Origin: Rhodospirillaceae bacterium
Lineage (GTDB): Bacteria > Pseudomonadota > Alphaproteobacteria > TMED109 > TMED131
Direction of reading: 5' to 3'
DNA length: 63,372 nucleotides
NCBI GenBank assembly: GCA_902547175.1
Contig: CACCMS010000002.1
Coordinates: forward strand, 1-63,372
The notes under the pieces are model-generated. The model was not told the DNA's origin, made no database searches, and worked only from the letters and a program-made list of their open reading frames with translations. Positions within the stretch are counted from its first letter, which is position 1. The number at the start of each line of letters is the position of its first letter. Below, piece by piece: positions 34,286-44,886 of this stretch. The position numbers and the translations under genes are program-made.

Positions 34286-34767
34286 AGGGTAATTAATTTA
34301 AATTCTTTTAGTACTTTTTGATAAATTTCTTTTTTGAAATTTACAATAATGTCTAATACATTTTCAGGGCTAACCCATTGCCAATTATTAAATTCAGGCT
34401 TTTTATCATTTTTTAAATTGATTTCCTCATCGGTTCCCTCAAAATCAAATAAAAACCATTTTTGTTTTTGTCCTAAAAACTTTCCACCCCACAGTCTATT
34501 TTTTAAATTTTCTGGTAAATAATAGTAATACCAGCCTTCACTTTGGTTTATTATTTTTGCTGTTTTTACTCCTGTTTCTTCGTAAAGCTCTCTTTTTGCA
34601 GCATTATCTAAACTTTCATTTTTAGCAATATTTACTCCTCCTTGAGGCATCTGCCATGCACCCTTGTTATCAATTCTTTCTCCCATAAAGATTTTATTTT
34701 CTTGATTTATTAATATTATGCCTACTCCTAATCTCCAACCTTTTTCAAAATCAGGAGAAAGATTCAT
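34282..34767 (-). CDS. rppH: RNA pyrophosphohydrolase
   Basis: Removes pyrophosphate from 5'-triphosphate mRNA ends and so triggers decay. The 161 residues include GWRLGVGIILINQENKIFMG, WQMPQGG and the Nudix box ending ESLDNAAKRELYEETG. Between GG and the first Nudix glutamate the loop reads VNIAKN, two residues longer than the usual five-residue spacing; the catalytic REL-x-EE-x-G is intact. Its start shares one base with the ctpA stop. Confidence 0.92.
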   Translation of the reverse strand: MNLSPDFEKGWRLGVGIILINQENKIFMGERIDNKGAWQMPQGGVNIAKNESLDNAAKRELYEETGVKTAKIINQSEGWYYYYLPENLKNRLWGGKFLGQKQKWFLFDFEGTDEEINLKNDKKPEFNNWQWVSPENVLDIIVNFKKEIYQKVLKEFKLITL

Positions 34768-36044
34768 TAAGATGCCTTTTTAATATTTTCATAAACATTT
34801 ATAGACCTGATTAATTCTATGGCTCTATTTAATTGATAATCATTAATAGTATTATTTTCACCTTTAATACTATTTTTTAGGTTTTCTTGATTATTTTCAC
34901 TATCTAAAGCTCCTCTTAAATCTGCTTCTCTTCTAGAATTATTATTTTCTAATATTTCTAATTTTGATTGAGGCACATAAATATCAGGACTAATTCCTTT
35001 TGCTTGTATTGAATTACCTGAGGGTGTAAAATATCTAGCAGTAGTCAGCCTTACTGCACCTTTACTTGTTACTGGTATTATAGTTTGCACAGAGCCTTTA
35101 CCAAAAGTCTGTGTACCCATTAATATACCTCTTTTATGATCTTGCAGTGCTCCTGCAACTATCTCTGATGCTGATGCAGATCCTCCATTAATTAAAACCA
35201 CAATAGGAAGGCCATTTGTAATGTCACCTTTAGATGCATTGAATCTTTGTTCTCCTTTGTTATCTCTACCTCTTGTTGATACTATTTCGCCTCTTTCCAA
35301 AAATGCATTAGAAACTGATACCGCCTGATCAAGGAGGCCTCCCGGATTATTTCTTAAGTCCAAAACCAATCCTTTTAAATTGCCTTTCATCTCTAAGCTT
35401 AATTTATTATATTCCTTAACTAAGTTTTTAAATGTTTTTTGCGTAAAAGAAGTTATTCTTATATAAGCAACATCTTCCTCTTTTTTTGCTTTAATAGAAG
35501 TTACTTTGATTATTGCTCTTTTTAAATTTAGATCAAAAGATTCTTGTCCCTCTCTAATTACTGTTATCTTAAGTTCAGTATTAACAGGCCCTCTCATTTT
35601 ATCAACAGCCTCTGATAAGGTTAGCCCCATTACAGCTTCTTCATCAATGTGAGATATATAATCACCAGATTGCAGGCCAGCTTTAGCTGCAGGAGTATCA
35701 TCGATGGGAGAAACTACTTTAATTAATCCATTTTCCATAGTAACTTCAATACCTAATCCTCCAAATTCTCCTTTAGTTTGTATTTTCATTTCTGTAAAGC
35801 TATCAGCATTTAAATAACTTGAGTGAGGATCTAAAGATTGTAACATCCCATTTATTGCAGCTTCTATTAAATCTTTATCTGATACCTTTTCTACATATTC
35901 ACTTCTAACTCTTTCATATACCTCGCCAAATAAATTTAATTGTTTATATACATCGCTATCAGCTGAAAAAAGCCTTGGTATAATAGCTAAATATATCAAA
36001 GTTAAAGTAATTAAAATTTTTGATACGTTAATAAGGTTCAACAT
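34767..36044 (-). CDS. ctpA: Carboxy-terminal processing protease CtpA (S41)
   Basis: Periplasmic serine protease with PDZ domain. The 425 residues begin with an N-terminal hydrophobic signal segment (ILITLTLIYLAIIPRLFSA), followed by VSDKDLIEAAINGMLQSLDP, a PDZ domain (~95-180, GLGIEV to VIREG), then the S41 core. The catalytic serine motif is NGGSASASEIVAGAL and the lysine is in FGKGSVQ. Acts on envelope proteins; located with envC-like as in Rhizobiales and other Alphaproteobacteria. Confidence 0.95.
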   Translation of the reverse strand: MLNLINVSKILITLTLIYLAIIPRLFSADSDVYKQLNLFGEVYERVRSEYVEKVSDKDLIEAAINGMLQSLDPHSSYLNADSFTEMKIQTKGEFGGLGIEVTMENGLIKVVSPIDDTPAAKAGLQSGDYISHIDEEAVMGLTLSEAVDKMRGPVNTELKITVIREGQESFDLNLKRAIIKVTSIKAKKEEDVAYIRITSFTQKTFKNLVKEYNKLSLEMKGNLKGLVLDLRNNPGGLLDQAVSVSNAFLERGEIVSTRGRDNKGEQRFNASKGDITNGLPIVVLINGGSASASEIVAGALQDHKRGILMGTQTFGKGSVQTIIPVTSKGAVRLTTARYFTPSGNSIQAKGISPDIYVPQSKLEILENNNSRREADLRGALDSENNQENLKNSIKGENNTINDYQLNRAIELIRSINVYENIKKAS

Positions 36045-36056
36045 TATTTTCCTCTT

Positions 36057-37127
36057 CTATTTTAGTTTAGCCCACTTACTAGGACTTATAGTTTTTCCTT
36101 TTAATCTAAATTCCATATAAAGATTATTATTATTACTGTTACTAATATCACCTAAAATCATGCCTTTTTCAAGCCAATCTCCAGTTTTGCAAAAGATATT
36201 ACTTAATCCTGATAAAATAAGATGATATCCATTACCTAAATCTAATATAACCATATTACCATAACCTCTAAAAAAATCAGCATAAACCACTAAACTGTTC
36301 TTAGGAGATATCAGTTTAGTATCATTAATTACAGATAAGTTTATACCGGTATTAAGTTTTTCTTGATAAATTTTTTTAATACTAACTTTTTTTAAAGGCA
36401 ATATGTCTTGTAGTTGATTAAATTTAAAATCTCCAAATAATTTGGTATCTAAATTATCATTTTCAAAGCTTTCTAAGAGCGACTTTATTTTATTAGCTTT
36501 TTCTTGAATTTTATTTTTTTGTAATATATTTTTTTGCTTTTCTATTTCCGTAATAATAGTTTCTGCAATCAAGCCTTCTAAATCACTTGATTTATTTTTA
36601 AGCGATAACTCTATATTAATTAAAGATGATTTTAGTTTATTTAAAGTGGTTTGATATTTTTTTATATCATTCTCAATTTCCAGATAATTATTATTATAAT
36701 TATCATACAAGGATTGATAATTTTCTAAAATTATTCTTAATATATTGTATTCTTTCTCTGAATAAGAATTTTTATATCTAGATATTAAAACATTATTCAA
36801 GAGCAAACTTTTTTGATTTTTGATAGAATCCTTGAGAGCTTTAACTTTAATTAATGATTTATTTTTTTTTTTAATATACTGTTTTAAAAATTGTTTTTCA
36901 GAAAAACCTTTTTTAATTAACTTTTGATAGTTTTCGACATTTGATTTAGCTTTATTTATATTTTTATTAACTTCTTTTTCTACCTTCAAAATTTCTAAAA
37001 ATACTTCTTGATTATTTAAAAGCTTTTTTTCTATTTCTTTTAATTTTTCGTAATTATTATCTTTGGTTTGACCAAGAACCAGATCACATATTATAAAATA
37101 AAAAAATGTAAAAAATAAATATTTCAC
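36057..37127 (-). CDS. envC: EnvC-like murein hydrolase activator
   Basis: The 356 residues start with a signal peptide (YLFFTFFYFIICDLVLG), then a long Lys/Asn/Glu-rich coiled coil (~20-225) and a C-terminal LytM fold (~265-356: GYGNMVILDLGNGYHLILSG, GDWLEKGMILGDIS, LYMEFRLKGKTISPSKWAKL). The histidine and aspartate zinc ligands of active M23 enzymes are missing, as in EnvC-type activators, which stimulate amidases instead of cutting. Start is GTG, since no ATG lies before the signal segment. The functional M23 enzyme is the separate gene at 58031. Confidence 0.87.
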   Translation of the reverse strand: MKYLFFTFFYFIICDLVLGQTKDNNYEKLKEIEKKLLNNQEVFLEILKVEKEVNKNINKAKSNVENYQKLIKKGFSEKQFLKQYIKKKNKSLIKVKALKDSIKNQKSLLLNNVLISRYKNSYSEKEYNILRIILENYQSLYDNYNNNYLEIENDIKKYQTTLNKLKSSLINIELSLKNKSSDLEGLIAETIITEIEKQKNILQKNKIQEKANKIKSLLESFENDNLDTKLFGDFKFNQLQDILPLKKVSIKKIYQEKLNTGINLSVINDTKLISPKNSLVVYADFFRGYGNMVILDLGNGYHLILSGLSNIFCKTGDWLEKGMILGDISNSNNNNLYMEFRLKGKTISPSKWAKLK

Positions 37128-37149
37128 ATTGTAAATATAGCTTAGTGTT

Positions 37150-37500
37150 TTATTTTATATAAGAATTTATTTCTTCGCCAGCCCACATTTTTTCAAGGCC
37201 ATAGTATTCTCTTACTTCACTTCTAAATAGGTGTATTATTATATCTCCAGTATCAACTAAAACCCAATCACCATTTCTAATACCTTCTACATTTAAAGTA
37301 TTTAAATTTTCTTTTTTTAAGGCTTCCACTAAATAATTGGATAAAGAAATAACATGTCTATTAGAAGTACCTGAGCAAATTATCATAAAATCAGCAATAC
37401 TTGATTTTTTCTCTAAATTAATTTTAGTAATGTCTTTTGCCTTGTTATCCGATAGCACTTTATTAATTGTTTTTTCAATATTATTATGTATTTTATACAT
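37150..37500 (-). CDS. rsfS: Ribosomal silencing factor RsfS
   Basis: Binds uL14 and blocks subunit joining during starvation. The 116 residues include ADFMIICSGTSNRHVISLSN, EGIRNGDWVLVDTGDIIIHL and YYGLEKMWAG, all family signatures. Located between nadD (7 nt upstream) and envC-like (22 nt downstream). The rlmH gene usually next to rsfS in Alphaproteobacteria is not here. Confidence 0.95.
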   Translation of the reverse strand: MYKIHNNIEKTINKVLSDNKAKDITKINLEKKSSIADFMIICSGTSNRHVISLSNYLVEALKKENLNTLNVEGIRNGDWVLVDTGDIIIHLFRSEVREYYGLEKMWAGEEINSYIK

Positions 37501-37507
37501 TATTTTA

Positions 37508-38110
37508 TTATCCTATATTTTTTCTCAGATTGGTAGAGCTATTAGGGTTAGGTCTGATATTAAAGAATGCCCAAGCAGGGAGTTTTTTTTTATTTTTTAT
37601 TTGCCTTATATCAACTCTATTATTTCTGAAATTACTTGATGCCTTAGAATACAACGATTCATATAAAAATCCTTTTCTATTTACAATTATAACAGGACAC
37701 ATGTAGAAAATTTTTTTCCAATTATACCAATTATGCATATTACATAAGTTATCAGCACCCATTATCCAGTAAAAATTAACTTTAGGCATAATAGTATGAA
37801 GTTTTCTTATTGAGTCATACGTAAAAGTTGTGCCTATTTTTAATTCTAAGGCTTGAGGCTTAATTTTATAATTATTATTTATTAAATAAGTACTTGATAA
37901 TCTTTCGTTTAAATTAGTATATTGATTTTTTTTTTTAAGAGGGTTCTGAGATGCTACTAGCCACCATAATTGATTTAACCCTAAAATATTAATAATTTTA
38001 TTACTAATATAAAGATGGCCTGGATGAGCAGGGTCAAAACTTCCTCCTAGTAAGCCAATGTTAGATTTGCTTAAATTATTAAATAAACTATTTGGACTTA
38101 TTGTCTTAAT
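37508..38110 (-). CDS. nadD: Nicotinate-nucleotide adenylyltransferase with non-canonical start
   Basis: Adenylates nicotinate mononucleotide in NAD synthesis. The frame is intact: IGLLGGSFDPAHPGHL (nucleotidyltransferase GxFxPxHxGH), ASQNPLKKK, FTYDSIRKL, WIMGADNL and the C-terminal NPNSSTNLR (usual ISSTxIR). No ATG, GTG or TTG exists between the upstream in-frame stop and the GSFDPAH motif. The best start is ATT at 38110-38108, inside the proA 3' end, with AAGGGA 7 nt upstream, giving 200 residues. ATA at 38101 is an alternative. An ATG at 37789 would remove the active site. A run of 11 T (37926-37936, A on the coding strand) is in frame. Confidence 0.87.
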   Translation of the reverse strand: MKTISPNSLFNNLSKSNIGLLGGSFDPAHPGHLYISNKIINILGLNQLWWLVASQNPLKKKNQYTNLNERLSSTYLINNNYKIKPQALELKIGTTFTYDSIRKLHTIMPKVNFYWIMGADNLCNMHNWYNWKKIFYMCPVIIVNRKGFLYESLYSKASSNFRNNRVDIRQIKNKKKLPAWAFFNIRPNPNSSTNLRKNIG

Positions 38111-39357
38111 TGACCATTCCCTTTTACTATGTATTTATAGGTAGTAAGCTCTTGAGTGCTAACTGGCCCCCTAGCGTGCAGTTTACCAGTTGATATGCCT
38201 ATTTCTGCGCCCAACCCAAATTCTGCTCCATCAGAAAATTGGGTAGAAGTATTATGCATTACTATGGCACTTTCAATTTCAGTCAAAAATGATTTAGCAT
38301 TTTTTGTACTGTTCGTAATTATTGCATCAGTATGTTTTGAGCTATAATCATTTATATGTTTAATTGCTTCATTTAAACTATTAACTACTTTTATCGAAAC
38401 TATTGAATCTAAGTATTCATTTTTCCAATCTTGTTCACTTGCCTTTTTGATCTTTTTACTTAATGAAGTTAAATAATTATCTCCTCTTATTTCACAACCA
38501 GCATTTAAAAGTTTTTCTAATAAATCCGGTAATACCTGCTTTGCTATATCTTTATGACAAAGTATGGTTTCCGTTGCTCCACAAATACTAGTCCTTCTCA
38601 TTTTTGCATTATAAGTTATATCTATGGCCATTTTTTTGTTAGCAAACTTATCAATATAAGTATGACAAATCCCATCTAAATGCGAAAATACAGGTATATT
38701 AGTGTTTTTTCTTACTGTTTTAATAAGTTCTTTTCCACCTCTTGGGACTAAAACATCGATATATTTATCCATCTTTAGTAACTGGTTTACTGAATTTCTG
38801 GAATAATTTTTAAGTGAGGATACGATATTTTCATTTAAAGAAGTTTTTTTTAAGGTATTTTTTATAATATCTATTATTATCTCATTTGTATGTTTAGCTT
38901 CTTTTCCTCCTTTTAATATTACAGCATTACCAGATTTTATACATAAGCATGCTACATCACACGCAACATTTGGTCTTGATTCAAATATTACAGCGATCAC
39001 TCCTAACGGAACTGATACTTTAGTTATTTTTAAACCATTAGGTCTTAATTTTTTGATGAGTTCTTTGCCAATTGGGTCTTCGAGTTTAGATATATTGAGA
39101 ACATCTTTAGCCATATTTTTAATGCGTTCTTCATTTAGTAATAATCTATCAAGAAGAGGCGAAGGAATTTTATTTTTCTTTGCAGCTATATAGTCTTTTT
39201 TATTTGCTGCAGTTATTTTATTTAAAGATTTTAATAGTTGATTAGCAATTAATTTTAAAGCAATATTCCTTTCTTTATTTGAAGAAACAGCTAATTTATA
39301 TGAAGCATCTTTAGCTTTCTTACAAATAAGTTCTACATTATTTAATTTCTCAAGCAT
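38098..39357 (-). CDS. proA: Gamma-glutamyl phosphate reductase
   Basis: Second step of proline synthesis: NADPH reduction of glutamyl-5-phosphate. The 419 residues show PLGVIAVIFESRPNVACDVA, the Gly-rich LVPRGGKELI, and the catalytic cysteine in RRTSICGATETILCHKDI. The C-terminal part reads GLGAEIGISTGKLHARGPV. Lies 1 nt after proB in the same unit; the nadD start region is inside its 3' end. Confidence 0.96.
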   Translation of the reverse strand: MLEKLNNVELICKKAKDASYKLAVSSNKERNIALKLIANQLLKSLNKITAANKKDYIAAKKNKIPSPLLDRLLLNEERIKNMAKDVLNISKLEDPIGKELIKKLRPNGLKITKVSVPLGVIAVIFESRPNVACDVACLCIKSGNAVILKGGKEAKHTNEIIIDIIKNTLKKTSLNENIVSSLKNYSRNSVNQLLKMDKYIDVLVPRGGKELIKTVRKNTNIPVFSHLDGICHTYIDKFANKKMAIDITYNAKMRRTSICGATETILCHKDIAKQVLPDLLEKLLNAGCEIRGDNYLTSLSKKIKKASEQDWKNEYLDSIVSIKVVNSLNEAIKHINDYSSKHTDAIITNSTKNAKSFLTEIESAIVMHNTSTQFSDGAEFGLGAEIGISTGKLHARGPVSTQELTTYKYIVKGNGQLRQ

Positions 39358-39358
39358 A

Positions 39359-41756
<2,398 letters not shown>

Positions 41757-41759
41757 ATT

Positions 41760-42203
41760 CTATTCCTTTTTTGGTTTCGGTTGTTTAGTTTTTAAAACTT
41801 TTTTACTGGTTGCTGCCTTTTTTTTTGTTGAGTTAGTATTTTTTTTAGCAACTGAAATTTTAGTCTTATCATCTTCACCGATACTTTTACCATCTAGCAA
41901 TATATCATTAATCTTAACAACTGATAAACTTTGTCTATGTCCGTTTAGCCTTCTGGAATTGTGTCTTCTTCTTTTTTTGAAGACGAGTACCTTTTTATCT
42001 TTTTTATTTTCTAGAATTTCAATTTTCACCTCAACGTTTTTTAGATAAGGTGATCCTATATAGTCTTTATTATCGACTTTGCATGCAAGAACCTCTTTTA
42101 GGCTTATAGTTTTGCCTTTATCTTGCCCAAGGTATTCTAGCTTTATAATATCACCAGTCTGAACCTTGTATTGTTTACCACCGTTTTTGATTACAACAAA
42201 CAT
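41760..42203 (-). CDS. rplU: Large ribosomal subunit protein bL21 with lysine-rich tail
   Basis: Residues 1-~103 are the conserved bL21 domain (MFVVIKNGGKQYKVQTGDII, KRRRHNSRRLNGHRQ). The last ~40 residues are a Lys/Thr/Ala tail, one of three extended ribosomal proteins in the window (with S16 and L19). First gene of a long minus-strand unit running to rppH. Confidence 0.95.
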   Translation of the reverse strand: MFVVIKNGGKQYKVQTGDIIKLEYLGQDKGKTISLKEVLACKVDNKDYIGSPYLKNVEVKIEILENKKDKKVLVFKKRRRHNSRRLNGHRQSLSVVKINDILLDGKSIGEDDKTKISVAKKNTNSTKKKAATSKKVLKTKQPKPKKE

Positions 42204-42230
42204 AATTTACCTTAAAAAAAATAATATTAA

Positions 42231-42259
42231 TATATACCTGTTAACACCTGCGTAAACAA
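42231..42259 (-). promoter_or_regulatory. Promoter of the rplU-rpmA-obgE-proBA-nadD unit
   Basis: On the minus strand TTGTTT (42259-42254) is followed by a 17-nt spacer and TATATA (42236-42231), about 27 nt before the rplU ATG. Spacing is ideal and both boxes are fair sigma-70 matches. The spacer region shows ACCTG twice around TTAAC on the plus strand. Confidence 0.6.
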
Positions 42260-42294
42260 GAGAAAAATTATTTTTATTTATAAAAATATTAAGG

Positions 42295-42300
42295 TATAAG
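42295..42300 (+). promoter_or_regulatory. -10 box of the GGT-family gene, leaderless spacing
   Basis: TATAAG lies exactly 6 nt before ATG 42307, so transcription would begin at or next to the start codon. No clear -35 or Shine-Dalgarno was found. Confidence 0.4.
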
Positions 42301-42306
42301 TTAATA

Positions 42307-43893
42307 ATGAGAAATTTACATATACCATCAAGATCACCTATTTACGCCAAAAATGCTATGGTAGCAACCTCACATCCTGAAGCTACTATGAAAGCTTTGG
42401 AAATAATTAAAAAAGGTGGTAATGCTGTTGATGCTGCTGTCACAGCTGCATCAGTGCTAGCTGTAGTGGAAGCCCATTCAACAGGAATTGGGGGAGACTG
42501 TTTTTGTATTTTTTATAGTAATAAAGATAAAAAAGTAGTTGCATTAAATGGATCGGGAAATCTACCAAGTAAAGTTAATTATGATAATATAATTAAGACA
42601 GAAGACAATCTTATAGACCCTTATTCTTATAGTGCAATTACTATACCTGGAGCAGTCGCAGCGTGGTGCAGATTAGTGAAAGACTACGGGAACTTAGAGT
42701 TAACAGATATTTTAAGCCCGGCAATAAAATTGGCAAAAGAAGGTTATGTGGTGGCCGATGTTATAGCTGATATGTGGAAGAGAGAAGAGGATAAATTAAA
42801 AGTTGATAAAGATGCTAAAAGAATATTTTTGAAAAATGAGAAAGCGTATAAAATTGGAGAAATTCATAAACAGGAACAACTTTCTGAAACCTTAGAGCAT
42901 ATAGCAAAAAATGGTAGGGATGGCTTTTATGATGGATATGTTGCCAAAGATATAATAACTAAAATTAACAAGTTAGGAGGGCAGCTATCACTTGAGGATT
43001 TAGCAAACTTTCAAGCTGAATATGTAGATCCTATTAAAATAGATTATAATGGATATCAAGTATACGAATGCCCTCCAAATGGTCAGGGTATTGTAGCCTT
43101 AATGATGTTAAATATCTTATCTAATATAGATATCAATAAATACGAACCTAATGATTATAGAAGAATTCATATTGAAGCTGAAGCTACTAAGTTGGCTTTT
43201 CTTCATAGAAACAAATATTTAGGCGATCCTAACTTTACTGAAATACCTGTTCAAAAAATGTTATCCAAAGATTATGGAATGCATTTAAGTAATAAGATTA
43301 AAGAAGATTCTGTATTAGATAATTTAGATATAAAAAAATTAGAAAATAATAAAGACACTGTATATATTAGTGTTGTAGATGATGAGGGTAATTTTGTGTC
43401 TTTTATCAACTCAATTTTTCATCCTTTTGGAAGTGGGATAGTAACAGAAAACACAGGAATATTGCTACATAATAGAGGCGCTTCTTTTAGCTTGGATCAA
43501 AATCATCCAAACTTTTATGTGCCCTTAAAAAAACCAATGCATACTATTATTCCTGCACTATTAATGAAAAATAATAGACCAATTATGCCTTTTGGGGTTA
43601 TGGGAGCACACTATCAACCAGTTGGGCAAGTTCATTTTTTAACCAATGTATTAGATTATGGTATGGATGTACAAATGGCTTTAGATCATTCACGATCTTT
43701 CTATTTTGATAAAAATTTAGCCCTTGAGAAAACTATTTCTTTAGAAAATTTTGACAAGTTAGAAAAATTAGGACATAAAGTCACCTACTGTGACCTTCCT
43801 CATGGAGGAGGGCAAGCTATTTTTCTTAGAGATAATGGTGTATTAGTTGGGGGTTCAGATCCGAGAAAAGATGGATTAGCTTTGGGATTTTAA
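42307..43893 (+). CDS. Gamma-glutamyltransferase-family amidohydrolase (no signal peptide)
   Basis: Ntn-hydrolase of the GGT family, 528 residues. Shows GGNAVDAAVTAASVLAVVE, HSTGIGGDCFCIFY, ITIPGAVAAWCRL, and the autoprocessing/catalytic threonine in DTVYISVVDDEGNFVS, then FGSGIV and GGSDPRKDG. Classical GGT has a periplasmic signal; here the N-terminus (RNLHIPSRSPIYAKNAM) has none, so a cytosolic enzyme is expected. Cytosolic members include oxamate amidohydrolase HpxW. The neighbouring oxalate-CoA-ligase-like gene makes that possible but unproven; a glutathione or gamma-glutamyl hydrolase is the alternative. Confidence 0.85.
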   Translation: MRNLHIPSRSPIYAKNAMVATSHPEATMKALEIIKKGGNAVDAAVTAASVLAVVEAHSTGIGGDCFCIFYSNKDKKVVALNGSGNLPSKVNYDNIIKTEDNLIDPYSYSAITIPGAVAAWCRLVKDYGNLELTDILSPAIKLAKEGYVVADVIADMWKREEDKLKVDKDAKRIFLKNEKAYKIGEIHKQEQLSETLEHIAKNGRDGFYDGYVAKDIITKINKLGGQLSLEDLANFQAEYVDPIKIDYNGYQVYECPPNGQGIVALMMLNILSNIDINKYEPNDYRRIHIEAEATKLAFLHRNKYLGDPNFTEIPVQKMLSKDYGMHLSNKIKEDSVLDNLDIKKLENNKDTVYISVVDDEGNFVSFINSIFHPFGSGIVTENTGILLHNRGASFSLDQNHPNFYVPLKKPMHTIIPALLMKNNRPIMPFGVMGAHYQPVGQVHFLTNVLDYGMDVQMALDHSRSFYFDKNLALEKTISLENFDKLEKLGHKVTYCDLPHGGGQAIFLRDNGVLVGGSDPRKDGLALGF

Positions 43894-43899
43894 TAACAC

Positions 43900-44886
43900 T
43901 TAATCAACATAACAATTATTTTCAACAGCAAAATATTTTGATAATGCAAATATGGTATTGATTGTAGGTATACTTGTCTTGGTTAAATTTCCTAATTCTA
44001 CAAGTGATTTAATCAGAGCATTTAATTCTAAAGGTTTTTTTTCTTCAAAATCTTGTAAGGTAGAGGTTTTATGATCACCAACCAGTCTTGCTCCTTCAAT
44101 TCTTTTTTCTATATCTAACTTCATTGGAATATTTAATTTTTGAGCTATATCATTAGCCTCAGTCATCATATTAAAAATTATGTTTTTAGTTTCTTGGGTT
44201 TCACACATTTTCTTTAAGGTTGCTTTAGTAATTATAGATAAAGGATTAAAAGAACTATTACCAATTAATTTTAACCAAATATCACTTCTTATATTTTTAC
44301 TAATAGGTGCTTTTATTCCAGCAGACATGAAAAGTTTTGATAATACTTCAACTCTTGTAGTTTTTAAATTATCAGGTTCACCAAGAATAAACCTTTTGCC
44401 TTCAACATGTTCAATAACACCTGGACTTTTTATAAATGCTGCTGGATAAACTACACATCCTATCACCCTAGAGGGTTTAAAAAATTTCCACTGAAATTCA
44501 TTTGGGTCTACTGATTGTAATTGATAATTATCATAATTTCCTCCAAACTTATAGAAGAACCACCAAGGAATCCCATTTAAGGTAGGTAATATTACAGATG
44601 AATCATATAATAGTTGACTAACATGTTTGGCTGTATTATTTGCGGAATGGGCTTTTAAACCATTAATTACTAAATCAAATTTTCCTATATCTGAAATATC
44701 TTGATACACATCAAATTTTTGACAAATATCTAAATTATATTCTTTGCTTTTAAATACTAGTCCGTTTTTTTTAATTGCATTGTAATGTTCTCCTCTGGCT
44801 ATAAGAGTCACATCAATATTATTATACTTTAGCAATGAGCCTATCATTCCACCTATTGCTCCAGCACCAAATATACAAATCCTCAC
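43900..44886 (-). CDS. 2-dehydropantoate 2-reductase family protein (PanE/ApbA)
   Basis: The 328 residues have the NADP fold ICIFGAGAIGGMIGSLL and the C-terminal ketopantoate-reductase domain with KTSTLQDFEEKKPLELNALI and a serine/asparagine-bearing NSSFNPLSIITK. It may reduce ketopantoate in pantothenate synthesis, but longer PanE-like proteins next to catabolic genes often act on other 2-oxo acids. Its start is at the stop of the AMP-forming ligase (one-base overlap), so the two are co-expressed. Confidence 0.8.
   Translation of the reverse strand: MRICIFGAGAIGGMIGSLLKYNNIDVTLIARGEHYNAIKKNGLVFKSKEYNLDICQKFDVYQDISDIGKFDLVINGLKAHSANNTAKHVSQLLYDSSVILPTLNGIPWWFFYKFGGNYDNYQLQSVDPNEFQWKFFKPSRVIGCVVYPAAFIKSPGVIEHVEGKRFILGEPDNLKTTRVEVLSKLFMSAGIKAPISKNIRSDIWLKLIGNSSFNPLSIITKATLKKMCETQETKNIIFNMMTEANDIAQKLNIPMKLDIEKRIEGARLVGDHKTSTLQDFEEKKPLELNALIKSLVELGNLTKTSIPTINTIFALSKYFAVENNCYVD

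Noticed and set aside
37337..37706. Plus-strand ORFs opposite rsfS and nadD
   Set aside because: Hydrophobic shadow frames with no recognisable domain, antisense to two conserved genes.
37508..37789. A 93-residue minus-strand ORF that looks like a truncated NadD pseudogene
   Set aside because: The frame is open upstream to the nucleotidyltransferase motif; only the start codon is unusual, so it is an intact gene.
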